In this document: positions 1 to 6,300 of the stretch, piece after piece | Layout: every line of letters begins with the position of its first letter | Numbering within the stretch: position 1 is the first letter of the stretch | Source of the DNA: Methanobacteriota archaeon | Lineage (GTDB): Archaea > Altiarchaeota > Altiarchaeia > IMC4 > QMZM01 | Reading direction: 5' to 3' | Length of the DNA: 7,047 nucleotides | Assembly (NCBI GenBank): GCA_903930485.1 | Contig: CAIYYO010000272.1 | Coordinates: 1 to 7,047, forward strand | Notes under the pieces: model-generated | Told to the model about the DNA's origin: nothing | Seen by the model: only the letters and a program-made list of their open reading frames with translations | Database searches by the model: none | Position numbers and translations under genes: made by a program

Positions 1-341
1 TAGACGAAGCCTGCAGAGACGGTCGAAGCCTTGCCGCCTTTTATCCCAAGCCTCTCGGCGTCGCTTACGATATTGCCTATGCCGTCATATCCTGAGCGTT
101 CCGCGGCTATCTTTGATATGTCGACATTGTATTCCTCGCCGGCATGGCCTAGTTTTTTGCCTATTCGTGTCAGGAGCCCTGAGCTCCCTCCGCCTAAGTC
201 CAGCCACACTCCCTTCCGGGGGGCGTATTTCTCAAAAGACTCTTTGACATAGTCCTCCACGCCCGGAAAATTCGTACTTGAATAGATGCCGCCTACGTCC
301 GATTCCTGGAATGTGTGAGCCGCCTCCCAGAACGCCCGCCC
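1..341 (-). other. Class I SAM-dependent methyltransferase domain, N-terminal part, cut by window edge
   Basis: The stretch begins near residue 2236 with GRAFWEAAHTF, then a helix VEDYVKESFEKYAP. The SAM-binding motif I is VWLDLGGGSSGLL (Asp2283, Gly2285-Gly2287, Gly2290). The acidic end of strand 2 is YNVDIS (Asp2309), and SDAERLGIKGGKASTVSAGF looks like the lead into motif IV. This order is diagnostic of Rossmann-like class I methyltransferases, which move a methyl group from S-adenosylmethionine to a substrate. The substrate-specifying C-terminal half lies beyond the window, so target (small molecule, protein, RNA or DNA) is unknown. Confidence 0.82.
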
Positions 342-3300
342 ACGCTTCCTGCCCTTAAGGTCATCTACTTCGCCCTCGTATTTATCTCCTTTTTCTATCT
401 TGCTCTCTTTCTTATTTTCCCGAATTTTATTTTTAAGTATGGCAGTAGCCTGATCTATCTGGTTAAGTTTCTCTTTTAAGAGTTCATGATACAGCTTTTC
501 CTTGTATTCAAATCCCTCTATTTTTTTGATGCATTCCCAGGCCTTATTGTAATACCCTGTCTTTCTGTCGGAGTTTTCGGCTTCAGCAAGCAACAAATAG
601 GCATTTGCCTCTTGATCATAGAGGCACATAAGCCTGAAATCTACTCCCAGACGATTATCTTCAGAAACAATCGCCAGATAGTCTTTAATGGCTTCATCTG
701 ATTCTTTTATCGATCGCAAGTAATCTTTGGATTTATATGATTCGAAGGCTTGTATTTCTGATTCTATTATCCTATCAGGCACGACAAAGGAATCCATATA
801 CCTGCTTATGTCTAATGGAGAAACCATTCTGCAACGGAATGGATGTTCTTTTGTGTAGTCGATCCATACTTTGTCCTTTGAACCTTCAATGTCAGTCTGC
901 ACATAAAGATGGTCTCCGTGTAGTCGGTAAACGACGTTTCTGTACCCGAGCTCCCTCATCATCTTCGAGCTTAGGGACCCCAAAGCCCAGCAATCGCCTG
1001 TTCCTTCGGAGAACAAATGATCAGCGCTTCGCTTATCCTCTAGGAACCGATACCCTGTCTCTGTGATGGTCCATTCGGCAAGTATATGCGCTCTTTCAAA
1101 GGTGTCAAGGCCTTCAAGTTTCTTGAGATCATTGGTATAGAGCATATATTTTTTTATAACCTTTTCAAAACCGGCCTTCATATCTGGTCTGCCATCACGC
1201 GGTCCGGCCTTATCAATCATATATGGACCTGGCTTTTCCTCCTCGATCTTTTTGAATAACGCGGTCGAGAGTTTAGCCGGCAGATGATACGAGTATTCTC
1301 CGTCGTCTTTGTCCGGATTGATCCGCCCCAAGACTCCACCCGCCTTTTTGATGGCTTCTTTTTCCTCGCCGGTCAGCTTTAGCCGGACCACGCCTACCTT
1401 CCCGATGCCATTGGTTCCTGCGGAGTATACGATCGCATCAAGCAGTTTGTCTTCTAGGTCGTTTGGGAGCTTTAATTCCTTGAATTCATCCAACCCCTCG
1501 ATCATACCCCTTAATCCGGTCTTTCCAAACTTGGTGTAATCAGGCTCCTGGTTTATTCTGTCGATGAAATAAACGTTGGACGGAGCCTTCCCGATCCCGT
1601 GTTTTCTCCTGGCCTTTTCTCCCGGTCCGATCCCGAAAGCTTCCTCGCCGTAGTCAGGGGATATCCGATGCGATTCGCCGCCGCCTGCGGTTCCGTTACC
1701 TTCCTTGCTCTTGTCTACACTGTTTTCTCCATATTTGGTTGTATCCCGCTTTTTTAGCGAACTGCCCTTGGTCACGGTCAGTCCGCTGAGTTTTCGGACC
1801 GCGTCCGCAAAGTCAGTGTAGCCGTATTTCTCTTTCTGGTCCAGCCTGCTGAATAATTCCTTGCCGGCTTTGCGATCCTCTTTGAACAGGAGCCAGGAGT
1901 TTATACTTCCATATTTTTGATGAACGTCTACCAATAATTGCTTGTAATACTCATCCGTCAGTTCTGGTTTATTCGTGGATATAGCTGTCGCTTCTTTTTC
2001 TTGCACGTTCGCCGGTGCCTTTACCGGTTTATCGTTTTTTGCTTCAGCTATCCGGTAACCTGCGTCCTTCTTATCCAGCTTTCTCCTCCCGTCGGCTGCA
2101 ACGTCGTCGGATAATATCATGCAAAGCCTTGAGACCTTCTCAAGCCTCTCCTTATCCGAAGTATCCCAGCCTTTTTTATTCGCCAGAGCGTCGGCTATCT
2201 CTTTTGCGCCTACTGAAATGGCCGCCCCCCGGTCCGTCTTTCCTTTCGATGCGGACAGCTCTTTGACGACGGCAATAACATCCCCCTGCCAGTCCATCTT
2301 TGGCGGCTGGTCCTGGGACGGGGCAGCAATGCTTTTTCCGGCAGGCAGGGTTAAAGCCCTAGCGCCGGAGGCGAACAAAATCCCTGCGGCCGCATCGATT
2401 ACGTCCTGACGGGTATTTTCGCTAATTTTAACAAGATTAGTGTTTTTTATTCTCTTAATATCTATCATCCCTGCTTCCTCGTATTCCTCAAGCCTCATTG
2501 AAATGAATTTTTCGCTTGAAGGTACGCGTTCCCCGGAGCCCTCTCCCAGTAAGGCTTTTATTGCACCTATGGTTTCCCATTCTTTCGTTTTATACAGATG
2601 AGCTATAAGGTCGGTTTTCATCGGGTCGGCCGTCTTGTCCTTCAGGCTTTCCACATATCCCTTTACGCTTTGCCTCAGAAGTCTTTCGTTCTTGAACAAG
2701 AGTTCGCCTGCAAGCACCATAGCCCCCGCCCAATGAACCTGATTGGCAAAATCAAGCCGCTGGATCACCCTTGCAGCGAGGATAGGATTTACCGAGGCGA
2801 TCCATTTCAATATATTGTCGATCTCTTCAGAGCTCCCGTGTTTTTCCGCAAAGGCCTGCCGGTTTATGATGAGGCTGTATACGTGTCCGCCCCGGAGCTC
2901 GGCCGATTCGCCTGATTCGATTATCGCCTTGACCTTTTCGAGGTTCCTTTCCGGGGTCATGATGCCGCCTTCGATGATGTCCGAGCCGTCTCTACCTTCC
3001 GGATAATTCGCTTTCCATCTCTGGGATGGATTACGCAGTGCGCTTATTCTGATTATCTTTTTCCTTGCCTCCTTCAAATACACATCGTCGGCAACCGGAA
3101 CCTCTTTCTCCGGCTTTTCGCATACTCCGTTGACTTTATGGGCTTCCCCGCTGAAGGCGATGGTTACGATTTCGCCGTATGCCTTGGTCGCTTTCTCATA
3201 CTCCCCTAAGTCTGCGAGGGCATCGCCTTTTCTCATCCAGAGGCCCGGATCGTGAAGGTATTCGGAATCCTTGGAAATCGTCTCGTAGTATTTTACTGCA

Positions 3301-6300
3301 TTGCTCAAATACCCCTTGAAATAATTTCCTTTTGGATCAGACTTTGCCCAGGACGCGTATGTGTCTGCGATAAATAGGCGGTAATGATTTAATACCGGGA
3401 GATATTCATATCTGCCCTCAGACAGCTTTTGGCCGTATTGTTCTATGATATTTATTGCGTATTCCTCCGCATTTGGGTAATCGCCATTCTTATCATATTC
3501 CCTCAACAATATGTCTTCTGTTACTAAGTCATCTTCAACATAAACTGCCTGAGCATAATGCTTGCTTTCTTCTGCTTTTTGTACCCTTTTATCGTATGAG
3601 TCTTCAAGCAGGTCTATGAAAACATATCTATTCTCATCCACTTTGACCCTGCCGACCCAGTGTTCCCCCAGGAGCATGTACTCGAACTCGAGGCCTATTT
3701 CCTGTGCCAGGAATTTATATAGCGTAAGCAAAGCGATGCATGAGCCCTTCCCTTCGTTTAAGAGGTCCTTGACATGGTAATCCGGGCCGAAGGAGTAATT
3801 CCCGCCATACCTTTGAGACATCATCCAGTCCGCGAGGACCGCAGCTTTTACTTCGGCGCTGTCGTCAATTCTCAAGGAAGTATCCCACAGGAATCTTTCA
3901 ACGACTTTCCTCACATCCTCGTATCGAAAGTCCAATGCCCTCATCATTTCGTATTTCTTCAATCCTGCTTCCAGGAGGCCTTTCCTGACAAGGTCCAGCT
4001 TCCTCACATCGGCGCTAAAGTCTTTTTCCTTGAGAAGGGATTCGACCTCTGCAAACTCCTGGGAAACAATCTCCGGGCTGCTTGCGGCAAGACTGGCAAG
4101 CTTTTGATTAAGGACCGAGTTTATCCGCAGCCACATCTTTTCATCCCCGAGTCCCGCTACATCTATTCCATAGGCTTCGGCTATCTCCCGCAGAACGTCC
4201 TCCGGCAAATGCTCGCTGTTCAGGGATGCAAGGGTCAGGACAAGGCTGTGGATGTCGTATTCGGCTTCCTCGTCTGAGCGAACATGATACGAGGCGCCCG
4301 GGCCGCCCTTCCAGGTTATATGGCCCCTGCGGATGTCGTCCCATTTTTCTTTATCGGCCTCCAGTCTCTTTATCTCCTCCAGGGAAGTTTGTTTGTATTC
4401 TCCGGATGGCTGTTTTGACCATTCGGAATACCGGCCTATAAGCCTCAGGCATAGTTCGCGCATTAATTCGGGATAGTCGCTCTCGTTTTTGAGGGTTTTG
4501 AAGGCTTCTTTCAAGTTTTGGGCGTGCTTCGTGAATCTCTCGAAGTCCCTGTATTTTGATGAGGAGCTGAAATAGTTTAAAAGGACCTCAAACGCTACCA
4601 GTTTAGGATCTATCTGGATAGATCGGGACCTAACCCCCCCTTTCCTCTGGTTCTCTCTCAGAATAGTGTCCCAGTCGCCCTCCATCAGGTCAACCCATAG
4701 CGGCTCTTTCTGGCCTTCCACCTTGACCCAGTTGAATAAATGACCAAGAAGAGACGTCATGAAGCCTACGTCTGTGTCTGTTATACCGACAGCGCGCGCC
4801 AGAAGGTAGTAGAGCGTCGAGAGAGAGTAGCAGTCGCCTTGTCCCGATTCAAGGAGCATCTTGAAGCAGAAGCCTTCGGCGCTGAACGAAAACGTGTATT
4901 TTTTCGTCGCAAGCCATTCGGCGATCCCTTTAGCCTTATCGTAGCTGCTTGAGGACTGGCTTAATCCGGTCTCTGCAAAGAACAGGTCTCGTAGCTTGAC
5001 GATGTCAGGATCGTTCATCCCTGTCTTAAGGAGGCTGTCCAGGGTTGGAGACTTGGTCACGGATGAGGGTTCGCCCCGTCCCACCACGTTGTCGCCGTCG
5101 TCTAATTTGTAGAGGCCTGTCTTGTCCTCGGGGTCGTACTTTCTATTGCCGGAATTCCAGCCGCTTACCCCGGTCTCCTGACGTATCATGTGGTCGATGA
5201 CATCGTTCTCGTTTGCGATGTACGCTGTCCACACCTCTCCCTTCAGCGGTTCGATCACGACTTTTACTGGTATTTCGTCGATGGAACCGACATATTCCAG
5301 GTAGCCGAGCTTTCCTATGACTGGTTTGCTGTCCCTAACTATTTCCAAAACGATATCTGCAAGCCCTTCCTTGTCTTCAATCCCGAACGCAGCCGCGAAC
5401 TCGTCGAAATGTTCGTCGGCTATGTGGTTGAGTCGGCTCTCTCTCAGGACGATCTTTCTGCCTAGGGCGTCGATGGCCTTTCTCGTCAGACCGATATTTT
5501 TGTAGCGTTCCGAATACGCAAGAAGGTCTTTTACGAAGGACGACTTGAGGAATCCTATGAAGTCTTCCACAGGCGTCATAGTATCCTTGCTGTTGAAGAA
5601 ATTTTCTTCGATGAATGGCCTGCTTCTATAGAGAGATTCAATAACATCCTTTTTCGCAAGGGCATTCTCGATGCTGGAATAACCGGTGTAGTTCTTCTTG
5701 AGGAATTCCAGGAAGAGGCTCCTCTTCTCCGGGTTTTTCTTAAGCGCGTCGATGACTCCCGAATAGATCCCCCTGTTATCGTATATCTTATCCAGCACCC
5801 TGTTTTGTTTTGCCGGTTCCCCCGATTTTTTCGTTCCGGCCCTGTAAACCTTTCTGTCGATGAAATACTTGAAATTTCTGCTATTGATTCTGGAAAGTTT
5901 TTCCCCGAATTTCGTCGGAAGAAGTTCACCGGGTTTCACTTTTTCAGTTATGACTCCTCCTTTCAAAGGGTCTGAGGGAATATTTCTCCTTTTAAGGCGT
6001 TCTCTCCAATCCTTCATAAGTTCCGGAATTTCTTCCACCAGTTTTCTCGCATATTCGGAGGGAATGAATTGGTTTACTGCGCCGAAATATTCCGGATGGT
6101 TTTTCAGGAATTCAGTTAAACGGTCGAAACCGCCGGCATCCATATATGCCTTGTAGACCGCAAGTCTCGCGGCTTCGTATTCTGCCTTTTCTTCCGCGGA
6201 CCGGTTCCTTTTCGGGTATAACGTAAGGTCATCCAGCTCTTTTATCTGTTCGATTAAAAGTTCTTTGGTTATCGAATCTCCGATCCTTGCCAGGCCGTAG

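Noticed and set aside
737..1066. 109-residue plus-strand ORF
   Set aside because: It is antisense to transglutaminase-like domain 3, whose Cys-His-Asp motifs explain the sequence on the other strand. No recognisable protein feature is present.
2622..2740. Possible transmembrane helix in the Ala/Leu-rich stretch around HWAGAMVLAGELLF
   Set aside because: The hydrophobic run is short and bounded by charged residues, and it fits an amphipathic helix in a soluble helical domain better than a membrane span.
3774..4277. 167-residue plus-strand ORF, the longest closed ORF in the window
   Set aside because: It is antisense to the giant frame over the helical spacer and part of transglutaminase-like domain 2. 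It has no domain, no ribosome binding site that I can see and a Cys/His/Pro-scattered composition typical of shadow frames.
5576..5929. 117-residue minus-strand ORF
   Set aside because: It is in a different frame of the same strand, inside the helical region after the kinase-like domain. It is Arg/Ser-rich without folded-protein pattern, as expected for a frame-shifted shadow.
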